From Brevibacillus gelatini (lineage in GTDB: Bacteria; Bacillota; Bacilli; Brevibacillales; Brevibacillaceae): a stretch of 64,000 nt of DNA. Shown here piece by piece: positions 8,195 to 17,479 of this stretch (its first letter is position 1; the number at the start of each line of letters is the position of its first letter). The position numbers and the translations under genes were made by a program. The stretch lies in NCBI RefSeq assembly GCF_003710935.1, contig NZ_RHHS01000047.1, positions 1-64,000 of the forward strand, written 5' to 3'. Below the pieces are notes generated by a model that searched no databases, was not told where the DNA came from, and was given only the letters and a program-made list of their open reading frames with translations.

Positions 8195-8572
8195 TCAGTC
8201 ATTCATTTTGATAATGTTGTCCTTCAAGTCGCGGACGACCAAAAGGCAGGTGTAGTCCGTTTCTTGCAGCTCCCTGACCAGTGCAGAGCTTTCATCCTTG
8301 GTCAGGCCGAGCTTTTCCAGACGGGTGCGCAGTTCCTCGCCGCCGTTGTCGAAGAAATGGGCCTTGCTGTCGATGTCACCTACAGCACTTTCAAAATGCG
8401 TGCTGTATTTATAAAAATTGTCACGTTGATTCGAGTGGTTTTTATCGGGATTCCACTTCAATACCCATATGTCATCCTTATGATACCCGGACGAGTTCAA
8501 CGCCTGAATGTCCGAAACCAGCTCCTGGTCGTACCGATGAAACTTGACAAACGGCTTGGTCGCACTAATCAA
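8195..8572 (-). CDS. General stress protein 17M / YflT-like protein
   Basis: Soluble protein of 125 residues. The N-terminal pattern, a beta strand then GYHKDDIWVL and later a VGDIDSKAHFF/LEKLGLTKDESSALV segment, resembles the YflT (heat-induced stress protein 17M) family; the match is by pattern memory and moderate. The start is TTG at 8572 on the complement, behind AGGAGGG. It converges on the terminator of the DUF1292 gene. B. subtilis relatives belong to the general stress regulon, but I could not find a convincing SigB promoter upstream. Confidence 0.5.
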   Translation of the reverse strand: MISATKPFVKFHRYDQELVSDIQALNSSGYHKDDIWVLKWNPDKNHSNQRDNFYKYSTHFESAVGDIDSKAHFFDNGGEELRTRLEKLGLTKDESSALVRELQETDYTCLLVVRDLKDNIIKMND

Positions 8573-8906
8573 AGTTATTCCCTCCTAGTCGCCTCAGGAA
8601 TCGATGCCCTAATAGGTTGCCCGCTCTGGCGGCATAGATGAATGGAAATAGTTGCGTCCCGTGCAGTCAAAAATTCCTTATGGCGGGCAGGGATTTTCCG
8701 ACACAAGCAAGAAATTAAGTAGGGAGCGGCAGGCGAGACTGATCCGCTTTGACCTTGCTTCCCTGAAAAATGCTACACGATTGCTGAACCGTCATCTGCC
8801 TGGGCTATGTGGTTTTGCCTGACGCCAGTGGAACGAGGAATATTGTGCAGGATCGGCCATCTCGCTTCGGGCGGGGTGTTTTTTTTGCCCCATTTTGTGA
8901 CTGGCG
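8573..8906. other. Intergenic stretch, no protein gene; possible small RNA on the + strand
   Basis: No reading frame with a ribosome binding site. On the + strand nested pairings can be drawn (AGGGA at 8721 with TCCCT at 8760, enclosing GCGG/CCGC), and the stretch ends in a strong terminator at 8858-8886 that belongs to no visible upstream gene on that strand. A short untranslated RNA is one explanation; termination of transcripts running toward parE is another. Confidence 0.3.
8858..8886 (+). terminator. Strong terminator with no upstream gene on its strand
   Basis: CATCTCGC / GCGGGGTG stem (with G-T pairs), five-base loop and a T8 tract. Confidence 0.65.
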
Positions 8907-8936
8907 TTGAATACTATGGGAAGCATACGGTACAAT
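8907..8936 (+). promoter_or_regulatory. Sigma-A promoter for parE-parC
   Basis: TTGAAT (8907-8912), 18-base spacer, TACAAT (8931-8936), giving a leader of about 140 bases before the TTG start at 9082. Confidence 0.55.
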
Positions 8937-9081
8937 AGCGATTAAGTGTTCGCTTTTTTTGTGAAATATTCCCTTTCGCACGGAATGGATGTTTTTCAAA
9001 GAGCAAGGCGATGACCTGTGCGTTTACCAAAACGAAGGGATGTTTTGGACGCTTTTTCGAAAAGTAGAGGGGAGAGCGCGA

Positions 9082-11052
9082 TTGAAGGAAACAGATACAC
9101 TACATACCATGACCTATACCGAGGAAGATATCCAGGTACTGGAGGGCCTGATTGCTGTCCGCAAGCGCCCCGGAATGTACATCGGCTCGACCGGAAGCAG
9201 AGGTTTGCACCATCTCCTGTGGGAAATCGTTGACAACGCCAAGGACGAGGCGTTGGCTGGCGCGAATGATACGATCATCGTCACGCTGTACAAAGATGGC
9301 AGCGTCAGCGTCGAGGACCACGGTCGGGGGATTCCGACAGGCATGCATAAAACGGGACGGCCCGTTCCCGAAGTCATCTTTACAACTCTCCACGCCGGAG
9401 GGAAATTCGGCGGCGGTGGCTATAAAAAAAGCGGCGGCTTGCACGGCGTAGGCTCCAGCGTCGTCGTGGCCCTGTCCAAATGGCTGGAAGTGGAGATTCA
9501 CCGGGATGGCAAAATCCACAAGCAGCGTTTTGCCTACGTCGTCGACGAAAAAGGCATCGAGCACGTTGGCAAGCCGGTCACAGGACTCGAAGTGACAGGA
9601 ACGACCAAAAGGACGGGTACGACTGTGCGCTTTTTGCCGGACGAAGCGGTCTTTGGCAACGCGCGCTTTGACTACGAAACGATTCGCGACCGTTTCCGGG
9701 AAACAGCGTTTTTGCTCAAAAAGCTGCGCATGGTGCTGATCGACGAGCGCGGTCCGGAGAAGAAGCAGGAAGAATTTTACTTCGAAGACGGGCTGAAGTC
9801 GTACGTCTCCTATTTGAATGAGGGCAAAAACACACTGCACCCGATCGTCTATTTCGAAGGGGAAAAGGACAACGTCTACGTCGAGCTGGCTTTTCAATAC
9901 AATGACGGCTATACGGAGACGCTCGTGTCGTACGTCAACTCGATTGTGACGACAGATGGCGGTACACATGTAACCGGCTTCCGCAACGGAACGACCCGGA
10001 TTTTCAACGAGTTTGCGCGGAAAAAAGGGTATTTGAAGGAAAAAGACCCCAACTTGACAGGAAATGACTTGCGCGAAGGTTTCCTTGGTGTGCTGTCCTT
10101 GCAAATGGCGGATGTCCAGTTCGAGTCGCAAACCAAGGACAAGCTGGGGAACGAAGAAGCGCGGACCATCGTCGAGCAAATCGTCTCCGAGAAGCTGGGC
10201 TTCTTCCTGGAGGAAAATCCGGAAATCGGCAAGCTTTTGATCGACAAGGCGTTGCGCTCTGCGGAAATTCGCGAGGAACTGCGCAAGCAGCGGGAAGCGC
10301 TTCGCGGAGACAAAAAAGGCAAGGCGGCGAAAAAACGCAAATCGATCTCGGAAAAATTTACGCCGCCGCAATATCGCGATTCCAAACGCAACGAGCTGTT
10401 CCTCGTCGAGGGGGACTCTGCGGGTGGCTCTGCGAAGCAGGCGCGCAACTCCGAGTTCCAGGCGCTGTTTTCGCTGCGGGGAAAACCGTTGAATACGGAA
10501 AAGGCCAAGCTGTCGGAAGTGTTGGCGAACGAGGAGTTCCGCACGATTCTGGAAGTGCTGGAGACGGACATCGGGGAAGACTTCGATATTGAAAACTGTG
10601 CGTTTGACAAAGTCATCATCATGTCCGATGCGGACGTGGACGGCTCGCACATCCAGACGCTTTTGCTTACGTTTTTCTTCCGCTACATGCGCCCGATGAT
10701 CGCAGCCGGGCATCTGTACATTGCCCAGCCGCCTTTGTACCAGGTGAAAAAAATGGTAAAGGGCAAGCAGACGGAGTCGATCTACTGCTGGAGCGACCAG
10801 GAGCTGGAGCAGGCGTTAAAACGGGTTGGACGCGGCGCAGAGGTACAGCGCTACAAAGGTCTGGGTGAGATGAACGCCGATCAGCTGTGGGAGACCACCA
10901 TGAACCCGGAGACGCGCAAACTCATTCGAGTCGAGCTGGAAGACCTCGCTCACTGTGAAAAGCTCGTGACGGTCTTGATGGGGGACAAAGTGCCTCCGCG
11001 TCGCGAGTGGATCGAGAACCACGTTACTTTTGAAGTGGGAGAGGATGAATAA
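9082..11052 (+). CDS. parE: DNA topoisomerase IV subunit B
   Basis: ATPase subunit of topoisomerase IV, which decatenates daughter chromosomes. The GHKL ATPase begins with [32 protein letters not shown] and DHGRGIPTG. The Toprim domain shows [17 protein letters not shown] and [11 protein letters not shown]; the C-terminus has [20 protein letters not shown]. Length 656 residues, matching Bacillus ParE (about 655) and without the extra Toprim insert of Gram-negative GyrB. TTG 9082 is chosen because GAGGGGAG lies seven bases upstream; an in-frame ATG at 8989 would add 31 residues with no homologue-like sequence and no ribosome binding site. parC starts two bases after the stop. Confidence 0.95.
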   Translation: MKETDTLHTMTYTEEDIQVLEGLIAVRKRPGMYIGSTGSRGLHHLLWEIVDNAKDEALAGANDTIIVTLYKDGSVSVEDHGRGIPTGMHKTGRPVPEVIFTTLHAGGKFGGGGYKKSGGLHGVGSSVVVALSKWLEVEIHRDGKIHKQRFAYVVDEKGIEHVGKPVTGLEVTGTTKRTGTTVRFLPDEAVFGNARFDYETIRDRFRETAFLLKKLRMVLIDERGPEKKQEEFYFEDGLKSYVSYLNEGKNTLHPIVYFEGEKDNVYVELAFQYNDGYTETLVSYVNSIVTTDGGTHVTGFRNGTTRIFNEFARKKGYLKEKDPNLTGNDLREGFLGVLSLQMADVQFESQTKDKLGNEEARTIVEQIVSEKLGFFLEENPEIGKLLIDKALRSAEIREELRKQREALRGDKKGKAAKKRKSISEKFTPPQYRDSKRNELFLVEGDSAGGSAKQARNSEFQALFSLRGKPLNTEKAKLSEVLANEEFRTILEVLETDIGEDFDIENCAFDKVIIMSDADVDGSHIQTLLLTFFFRYMRPMIAAGHLYIAQPPLYQVKKMVKGKQTESIYCWSDQELEQALKRVGRGAEVQRYKGLGEMNADQLWETTMNPETRKLIRVELEDLAHCEKLVTVLMGDKVPPRREWIENHVTFEVGEDE

Positions 11053-11054
11053 GC

Positions 11055-13604
11055 ATGTTGTCCAATCAGATCATTAACCAGAGCTTCGCGGAAATCATGG
11101 GGAAGCGGTTCGGGGACTACGCCAATCTGGTTATCCTCTCCCGTGCGATCCCGGACGCCCGCGATGGCTTAAAGCCGGTGCAGCGCCGCATTTTGTACGC
11201 GATGTACCAGGAAGGCAATACGCACGACAAACCGTACCGCAAATCGGCGAAAACAGTCGGTTACGTGATGGGTACGTACCATCCGCACGGCGACTCGGCG
11301 ATTTACGAGACGATGGTGCGCATGGCGCAATGGTGGAAAATGCGCCAGGTGCTCATTCAGGGCCACGGCAACTTCGGAAGCCTGGATGCCGACCCGCCAG
11401 CGGCGATGCGTTATACGGAGTCCAGACTGTCCGCGCTCGCCAACGAGCTTTTGCGCGATATTGAAAAAGACACCGTCGTGTTCATCCCGAACTACGACAA
11501 CTCGGCCCAGCAGCCGGCCGTTTTGCCGTCGCGTTTTCCAAACCTGCTGGTAAACGGCGCGTCCGGGATTGCCGTCGGTTTCGCCACCGATATTCCTACG
11601 CACAATCTGGGGGAAGTCATTGACGCGACGATCGCGCAGATGAAAAATCCGGACATCTCGCTCGACGAGCTGATGAAGTACGTCAAAGGCCCGGACTTTC
11701 CGACCGGGGGCATCGTCCAGGGGGTGTCGGGGATTCGCAAGGCGTTTGAGACAGGCCGCGGCCAGTTCATCATTCGCGCGAAGACCCACATGGAAGAGCC
11801 GAAGGGCGGGAAAGTGAAAAAGATCGTCATTTCGGAAATTCCTTACGAAGTGGTCAAGTCCAAGCTGGTCGCGCAAATGGACGAGCTGGTCATGGACCGC
11901 AAAATCGAAGGCGCGCTGGCCGTCCGCGACGAGACAGGCCGCAAGGAAGCGGAAATGAACAAGGTCCGCATCGTCATCGACATTCGCAAGGAAGCCGATG
12001 AACGGGCGATTCTGAATTACCTGTACAAAAACACCGACCTGCAAATTTACTACAACTACAACATGAACGTGATCCACGAGGGAACCATCCGCCAGATGGG
12101 GCTCAAAGGATTGCTCGGCGCGTATATCGACCACCAGAAGGAAGTCGTGACGAATCGTTGCCAGTACGATCTGGAGCGCAAGAGCAAACGCAAGCGTATC
12201 GTGGAGGGGCTGATTCGCGCCAAATCGATTTTGCGTGAAATCGTCGACACGATCATGGATTCCGAAGACCGGGCCGATGCCAAGAAAAACATTATTGAGA
12301 AATACGGCTTTACAGACGAACAGGCTGAAGCGATTTTAAGCATTCAGCTCGCCTCCCTGACCCGTCTTGATATTATCAAGCTGGAAAAGGAGCTTTCCAC
12401 CCTGACAAAAGAAATCGGGGAGCTCGAAGCGATTCTTGCCAGCGAGAAAAAGCTGATCCAGGTCATCACAAGCGAGCTGAACGAGATCAAGAAAAAGTAC
12501 GCCGAAGCGCGGCTGACAGAAATTCAGGGAGAAATTGAGGAAATCAAGATCGATATTGCGATGCAAATCAATGCAGAAGATTGCATCGTTACCCTGACCA
12601 ACGAAGGATACATCAAACGGACGAGTCCGCGCTCCTTCCGATCGGCGGGCGGGACTCTGGAGACGTGCGGAGTCAAGGACGGCGACAAGGTTCGCTACTT
12701 CGTGGAAACCAATACGTCCCATACGGCGCTCTTTTTCACGCAGGACGGGAAATATTTCGCCACCCTCGTCAATTCGTTCCCGGACGACAAGTGGAAAGAC
12801 ATCGGCTCCGCGCTGGTCAACATTATCCCGCTGGAAAAAAATCAGCGCATCGTCGGCTTTACAATCGTGGAGAACTTCAAACAGCCGTTGTTTGTTTACC
12901 ACATCAGCAAAAACGGCCTGATAAAAAAGACGGCGCTGTCCGAGTACGAGACCAACCGTTCGAGTGCACTGGTGGCGGCCAAGCTGAAATCAGAAGATGA
13001 TGAATTTGTCCATGTGTTTGTGGCAGGCGAGTCAGGCGGCATTTTGGGCGCGACCCGAGAAGGCATGGGCATTCGCTTCCCGAAAGCAGAAGTCAGCCCG
13101 ACCGGCCGCGCTTCCAGCGGCGTCAAGGCGATTACGCTTGCGCCAGGTGATTCTGTCGTCACCATGCTGCCGATTGAAGAAGAGGACAGCCGAGTCTTTA
13201 CCCTGTTGACGGTTGAAGGTGTGGTCAAACGGACCGCGATAGCAGCCATTCCGCTGCAAGGCCGGGCCGGAAAAGGCGTCCAGCTGATTCGCAAGCGCAA
13301 AAACAACCCGCACCAGCTTGCGGCAATGTTCATCGACGAGAACGTGTACGCGTGGACGGCGCAAAACGAATGGATGCTGGTCGACACGAGCCAGATCAAC
13401 GTCAACGAACAGGGCGGAATTGGCCGCAGCCTCGTAGAAGGCGGCGTCAAATCCGTTGTGTTCGAAACCGTTTTGCCGACAGAAGAAGCAAAAGAAGAAG
13501 CAGCAAAAGGCTCTGGAGAGGGCGAATCCGCGAGAGCGCAACAAAAGGGGACAGCAGAGCCTCTTACTTTGTTCGATCTCGAACCTGGCGAAGAGAAGGA
13601 ATGA
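11055..13604 (+). CDS. parC: DNA topoisomerase IV subunit A
   Basis: DNA-cleaving subunit, 849 residues. The active-site Tyr is in [10 protein letters not shown] (about Y120), with [18 protein letters not shown] just before it. The quinolone-determining region is [10 protein letters not shown], with the wild-type Ser and acidic Glu, so no resistance change is visible. The C-terminal half has beta-pinwheel repeats ([41 protein letters not shown]) rather than the perfect GyrA box, supporting ParC. The last 40 residues are a Glu/Ala-rich tail. Co-transcribed with parE. Confidence 0.95.
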   Translation: MLSNQIINQSFAEIMGKRFGDYANLVILSRAIPDARDGLKPVQRRILYAMYQEGNTHDKPYRKSAKTVGYVMGTYHPHGDSAIYETMVRMAQWWKMRQVLIQGHGNFGSLDADPPAAMRYTESRLSALANELLRDIEKDTVVFIPNYDNSAQQPAVLPSRFPNLLVNGASGIAVGFATDIPTHNLGEVIDATIAQMKNPDISLDELMKYVKGPDFPTGGIVQGVSGIRKAFETGRGQFIIRAKTHMEEPKGGKVKKIVISEIPYEVVKSKLVAQMDELVMDRKIEGALAVRDETGRKEAEMNKVRIVIDIRKEADERAILNYLYKNTDLQIYYNYNMNVIHEGTIRQMGLKGLLGAYIDHQKEVVTNRCQYDLERKSKRKRIVEGLIRAKSILREIVDTIMDSEDRADAKKNIIEKYGFTDEQAEAILSIQLASLTRLDIIKLEKELSTLTKEIGELEAILASEKKLIQVITSELNEIKKKYAEARLTEIQGEIEEIKIDIAMQINAEDCIVTLTNEGYIKRTSPRSFRSAGGTLETCGVKDGDKVRYFVETNTSHTALFFTQDGKYFATLVNSFPDDKWKDIGSALVNIIPLEKNQRIVGFTIVENFKQPLFVYHISKNGLIKKTALSEYETNRSSALVAAKLKSEDDEFVHVFVAGESGGILGATREGMGIRFPKAEVSPTGRASSGVKAITLAPGDSVVTMLPIEEEDSRVFTLLTVEGVVKRTAIAAIPLQGRAGKGVQLIRKRKNNPHQLAAMFIDENVYAWTAQNEWMLVDTSQINVNEQGGIGRSLVEGGVKSVVFETVLPTEEAKEEAAKGSGEGESARAQQKGTAEPLTLFDLEPGEEKE

Positions 13605-13610
13605 TGGAAA

Positions 13611-13937
13611 ATGGCAACTCCGTTTGAAGCTTTTGTATCACCGTTGAGCTGGCAGCAGGTGTCGCTTTTGCTCGATACCGTTGAGTATTTTGAAGACGCG
13701 CCCAAGCTGCTCTCGCTTCCGCAGGAGGAAGGTCCGAGCGTCGCGGTTCCGGTAACAGCAGACACGCTGAAAAAAATGCTGGCGTGTCTGGATGAGAACG
13801 ATGCTTTCCAGCGCAAGCCATTTGCGCTGCGCTGGGAAGGCGGCGAGGATGGAGACAGCGGCCACCTCATCGTGGAACTGCCGAATGACGAAACCGTGAG
13901 ACAGCCTGCCGTCCTGTCGGCATTTTCCCCTGTCTAG
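13611..13937 (+). CDS. Conserved hypothetical protein downstream of parC
   Basis: Protein of 108 residues, soluble. The central part AVPVTADTLKKMLACLDEND and LRWEGGEDGDSGHLIVELPN suggests a small alpha/beta fold. Not recognised. It starts six bases after parC (ATG 13611, GGAATGATGG upstream) and ends in front of a strong terminator, so it is the last gene of the parEC unit. Confidence 0.6.
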   Translation: MATPFEAFVSPLSWQQVSLLLDTVEYFEDAPKLLSLPQEEGPSVAVPVTADTLKKMLACLDENDAFQRKPFALRWEGGEDGDSGHLIVELPNDETVRQPAVLSAFSPV

Positions 13938-13963
13938 GCAGGCAATATCCTGCCAAATGGCAC

Positions 13964-14041
13964 AAAAAAACGCTTTGGCTGATGCCCAGGCACTTGTACG
14001 CTCTCTGTACGGGTGGCTGGCTGTGCCAAAGCGTTTTTTTT
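13964..14041. terminator. Long bidirectional terminator after the parEC unit
   Basis: AAAAAAACGCTTTGGC at one side and its complement GCCAAAGCGTTTTTTT at the other: 16 paired bases. Inside is a second imperfect hairpin (CCAG-CAC-GTAC / GTAC-GTG-CTGG). A/T tracts flank both sides, so it would work in both directions. Confidence 0.85.
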
Positions 14042-14082
14042 GCGTTCTGGACAAGCTGATGTGGATTCGCATCGAGCGAAGT

Positions 14083-14110
14083 TTTCGAACAGAGGTAATA
14101 TCTGTATAAT
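14083..14110 (+). promoter_or_regulatory. Promoter for the Gfo/Idh oxidoreductase gene
   Basis: TTTCGA (14083-14088), 16-base spacer, perfect TATAAT (14105-14110). The -35 is weak. Confidence 0.4.
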
Positions 14111-14214
14111 AAGAATATTGGGAAATCCATTATCAAAAAAGCTGGACAACCTGTGGCTTCACCCTTGCATCTGCCAAAAGTCGGACAGGAACCAGGAAAA
14201 GGAGAGAGGATACA

Positions 14215-15255
14215 GTGACACTGAAAGTTGGCATTATCGGTTGCGGTTCTATCGCTACTCATCGTCATGCACCTGAGTACAGCAGCAATCCTTACACACA
14301 AATTCACCTCGTCTACGATCCGAATCCCGACCGCGCGCAAAAACTGGCGGACCAGTACGGCGGACAAGTAGCGGAAAGCTGGGAGGAAGTCGTCCATCAT
14401 CCGGACATCACAGCCATCAGCGACTGCTCGACAAACGAGATGCACCACATCATCACCACGCAGGCGCTGCTCGCGGGCAAGCATGTGTTGTGCGAAAAGC
14501 CGATGGCGACGACCATCGAGGGGGCAGAGACGATTCTCGCGGCGGCACGCACTTCGGGGAAAATCTTGATGATCGACCACAACCAGCGTCTCGTACCCGC
14601 CCATCAAAAGGCGCGGCAGCTGATTGAGGCAGGCGAGCTGGGGAAAATTCTGTCGTTCAAGACGAACTTCGGGCATAAAGGTCCGGAGTATTGGAGCGCC
14701 AATCGGACAAAAGGCACGTGGTTTTTCAAAAAATCGCGCTCGGCGCTCGGAGTGGCAGGCGATTTGGGCATTCACAAGGTGGATCTGCTGCGCTATTTGC
14801 TGCAGGACGAGATCGTGCAGGTCAGCGCATTTGCAGACGTCCTGGACAAAAAAGACGAGCACGGCCAGCCCATCGAGGTGTGCGACCACATGGTATGTCT
14901 TTTGAAAACAAGGTCGGGCGCAGTCGGGACGGCGTCCTTTAGCTGGAGCTACTACGGCGATGAGGACAACAGCACCATTTTGTACGGCGAGCGCGGTATC
15001 ATGAAAATATTTGCCGACCCGCAAAAAGACATCGAGATTGTGAACGCTGGCGGCGAGCGAGTAGTATACAAGATCGGCGCGATGCAGACGAATGACGCGC
15101 AGACGAAAAGTGGCGTCATTGATGCGTTTGTCGAGGCGATTCGCACCGGAACGGCTCCGGCTGTGACCGGAGAAGACGGGCTTCAGGCGCTGCGCATTAT
15201 CGAAGCGGCGATGGAGTCTGCTGCGACAGGCAAACGCGTCGAGCTTTTTGTCTGA
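14215..15255 (+). CDS. Gfo/Idh/MocA family NAD(P)-dependent oxidoreductase
   Basis: Sugar or inositol-type dehydrogenase of 346 residues. Rossmann fold at the N-terminus (KVGIIGCGSIATHRH), the EKP motif in HVLCEKPMATTIEGAE that binds the nicotinamide and carries the catalytic Lys, and a GVAGDLGIHKVDLLRY segment with the His/Asp of the active site. Family members oxidise or reduce sugars, inositols or related polyols; the substrate cannot be told and no sugar operon surrounds it. GTG 14215 is behind GGAGAGAGG. Confidence 0.85.
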   Translation: MTLKVGIIGCGSIATHRHAPEYSSNPYTQIHLVYDPNPDRAQKLADQYGGQVAESWEEVVHHPDITAISDCSTNEMHHIITTQALLAGKHVLCEKPMATTIEGAETILAAARTSGKILMIDHNQRLVPAHQKARQLIEAGELGKILSFKTNFGHKGPEYWSANRTKGTWFFKKSRSALGVAGDLGIHKVDLLRYLLQDEIVQVSAFADVLDKKDEHGQPIEVCDHMVCLLKTRSGAVGTASFSWSYYGDEDNSTILYGERGIMKIFADPQKDIEIVNAGGERVVYKIGAMQTNDAQTKSGVIDAFVEAIRTGTAPAVTGEDGLQALRIIEAAMESAATGKRVELFV

Positions 15256-15310
15256 CGGCAGCATGACGGAAGAAAGCGTTGGTCACACTAAAAGGGGAGG
15301 TGTGACCACT

Positions 15311-15514
15311 GTGGAAGGAAACATTCACGTCAACGGCAAGGACTACCAGTGCGAATGCACGTACGATGGCGATTCGCAGTACAACGTACAGGTGCGTAAA
15401 GGCAAAAAGGTGGTTGCGAACTACAAAATCTCGGCAGGCTCGGAAGGCGAAGTGCTGGAGTCTGCGCGCGCCCATTTTGCCGCAGATGTGGAACTGGGAA
15501 ATGTACAAGGGTAA
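15311..15514 (+). CDS. Small hypothetical protein (67 aa)
   Basis: Predicted all-beta protein of 67 residues (IHVNGKDYQCECTYD, YNVQVRKGKKVVANYKI). GTG 15311 is ten bases after GGGGAGG; a GTG at 15302 is too close to it. Not recognised. It follows the oxidoreductase by 55 bases and is closed by its own terminator. Confidence 0.5.
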   Translation: MEGNIHVNGKDYQCECTYDGDSQYNVQVRKGKKVVANYKISAGSEGEVLESARAHFAADVELGNVQG

Positions 15515-15527
15515 CACGCAAGCAAAG

Positions 15528-15562
15528 ACCGCAGCGCAGGCAAGCAGGGCTGCGGTTTTTTT
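15528..15562 (+). terminator. Rho-independent terminator
   Basis: ACCGCAG / CTGCGGT stem with a T7 tract. Confidence 0.75.
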
Positions 15563-15644
15563 GCTTGCCACATGTCTTTTGCCATGTTACAGTAAAAAAT
15601 GTTTCCGAGGAAACAAAAAGTCGGTAAAGGAGCTGACTTCTGAA

Positions 15645-16136
15645 TTGGATCAGAAAGCAAAAGTCTGGAATCAGTGTCTCGCACTACTCCATAAACAGGA
15701 GGAACAGAGCAAACGCCGCGAAGCATTGCTGCTGCGCCAGATCCAGGACAGCATTCCCGACTCCCAGCAGCTGGGTAGCCTCTCGGTTACGGAGTTGCAC
15801 GTTATTTCCGTGATTGGCAAAAATACCAGGATGAACGTAACGACGATTGCGCAAAACATCGGGGTCACGAAAAGCGCGATTTCAAAAATTACGGTAAAGC
15901 TGCTTAAAAAAGGGCTGCTGGAGCGCTTCCAACTGGAAGACAACCAAAAAGAAGTTTTTTTCCGGCTGACCAAGGTGGGCGAACTGGTGAACAGTATTCA
16001 CGATAGCTTCCACGCCCAGTTGGAGAAAAAAATGTACCGTTTTTTGGACAACTTCAGCGAAGCGGAGCTGACGTGTATCGCCCGATTTATTGGCGAGGCG
16101 ACAAAAGAGCTGGAAAAGAACTGGACTGAGACGTGA
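15645..16136 (+). CDS. MarR-family transcriptional regulator
   Basis: Winged-helix regulator of 163 residues. Recognition region NVTTIAQNIGVTKSAISKIT, followed by the wing KGLLERFQLEDNQKEVFFRLT and dimerising helices at both ends. TTG 15645 is proposed: AAGGAG lies 12 bases upstream and no ATG is in frame nearby, so the exact start is uncertain. It lies 83 bases before an MFS transporter on the same strand, a common arrangement for a repressor of an efflux pump (inference). Confidence 0.75.
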   Translation: MDQKAKVWNQCLALLHKQEEQSKRREALLLRQIQDSIPDSQQLGSLSVTELHVISVIGKNTRMNVTTIAQNIGVTKSAISKITVKLLKKGLLERFQLEDNQKEVFFRLTKVGELVNSIHDSFHAQLEKKMYRFLDNFSEAELTCIARFIGEATKELEKNWTET

Positions 16137-16219
16137 TGGGAGATGGAACAGATTCTCCCTGACGTTTCGGGCAGGATTGTTTCCCTGGACACAATAATAA
16201 GTTTGAGGTGAAGCCGTCA

Positions 16220-17395
16220 ATGAATACGAAAAAAGTACTTGTCTTGCTGGGCGTGACCATTTTGCTCGGTACGTTTGCCCAAAACTTGTTTATGCCGATT
16301 TTGCCCGCCATGCAAAAGGCGTTTGCAACAAGTGAATACGGGATCAATCTGACAATTTCTGTGTTTACGGTCATGTTGGCCGTGATGCAGATTGTCTACG
16401 GGCCGCTCGTGGATCGGCTCGGTCGGAAAAAGGTGATGATTCCGGCACTCGTCTTGTATGCAGTGGCCTCCGTCGGCTGCTATCTGGCTGAGTCGGTTGC
16501 CGTTCTGCTCGTTTTTCGCGCCATTCAAGGCATAGGCTTTGCCGCGATCCCGATTGTGGCTGCCACGATGATTGGTGACCTGTTTACGGGCAACGAGCGG
16601 GCAAAAGCGATGGGAACATACCAGATGATGCTGGCAGTAGGGCCGGCTATCGGCCCATTGCTCGGCGGCTGGATCGGAGGAGTGGGAGGACATCCGGCTG
16701 TCTTTGCGTTTTTAGCCGTGACCGCGGTTCTTTTGCTAATCGGGAATGGACTGTTGCTGCCAGAGACGAAAAACAGCCATTTTGCTACGAGAAGCTTTCA
16801 TTTGCGCGCTTACAGCGATATTTTCCGGCATACAGTGGGAGCAGCGGTGATATTACTTGGTTTTACGCAAATGTTTGCGTATTACTGCTTCCTGCTGTTT
16901 ATTCCGGGTGAGCTGACGCACCGCTACCACTTGTCCAGTGAGCGAATCGGGCTGCTGTTTTTGCTCACCTCCGTCGTCTTGATGATTGGCAGCAAGCTGG
17001 CTGCTCGTGTGCAAAAGCGCTGGGGAGTGCGGAGAGCTCTTGTCTGGACAACTGGAATGCACGCTGCCGCGACTTTTTTGTTTATGACAGCGGCAGACGC
17101 ATCACTCGTCATGCTCGTCGTGACAAGTACGTTGTTCGCTTTGGCGCTCGGAATCGGGATGCCGGTGCATACGACACTCTTGACGGAAGTGTTTGAACAG
17201 GAACGGGCCACGGCACTTGGCGTCTACAACCTGATCCGCTATATGGGCATGGCGGCCGGCCCTGTAGCGGGAGCGGCGCTGTACGAAGCGGGCGGCACTT
17301 GGCTGGAGTTTGGCGTGGCGGGACTGCTGCTCGTACTTGCGGTTATGTTCGCTGTAAAAAACGTAAACGGCTTGCGCTTCGGCAAAAGCGCGTGA
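16220..17395 (+). CDS. MFS multidrug-type transporter
   Basis: Major facilitator of 391 residues with about 12 membrane segments. The loop 2-3 motif is GPLVDRLGRKKVMIPAL and motif C-like PAIGPLLGGWIGG is in segment 5, which marks drug:H+ antiporters of the DHA1 family (Bcr/CflA- or YdhL-like). ATG 16220 is chosen for GAGGTG nine bases upstream. Probably exports a toxic small molecule and is probably controlled by the MarR protein just upstream. Confidence 0.82.
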   Translation: MNTKKVLVLLGVTILLGTFAQNLFMPILPAMQKAFATSEYGINLTISVFTVMLAVMQIVYGPLVDRLGRKKVMIPALVLYAVASVGCYLAESVAVLLVFRAIQGIGFAAIPIVAATMIGDLFTGNERAKAMGTYQMMLAVGPAIGPLLGGWIGGVGGHPAVFAFLAVTAVLLLIGNGLLLPETKNSHFATRSFHLRAYSDIFRHTVGAAVILLGFTQMFAYYCFLLFIPGELTHRYHLSSERIGLLFLLTSVVLMIGSKLAARVQKRWGVRRALVWTTGMHAAATFLFMTAADASLVMLVVTSTLFALALGIGMPVHTTLLTEVFEQERATALGVYNLIRYMGMAAGPVAGAALYEAGGTWLEFGVAGLLLVLAVMFAVKNVNGLRFGKSA

Positions 17396-17479
17396 TGCAA
17401 GTTTGCGAACGCAGCCTTTTCTTCCAGCGGCAAATGTGCTACAACAAAGAATGACATAAAAGCGGGAGGAGCAAAAAGT

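Noticed and set aside
8989-9081. Upstream ATG in frame with parE (extra 31 residues)
   Set aside because: No ribosome binding site before 8989, and GAGGGGAG correctly placed for TTG 9082; ParE proteins start near this point.
9100-10713. A 537-codon open frame on the complement inside parE
   Set aside because: It is a shadow of a GC-rich gene: no ribosome binding site, low-complexity Arg/Phe-rich product, and parE is certain.
11250-11330. Quinolone-resistance change in ParC
   Set aside because: The region reads [10 protein letters not shown] with the normal Ser and Glu, so no resistance mutation is visible.
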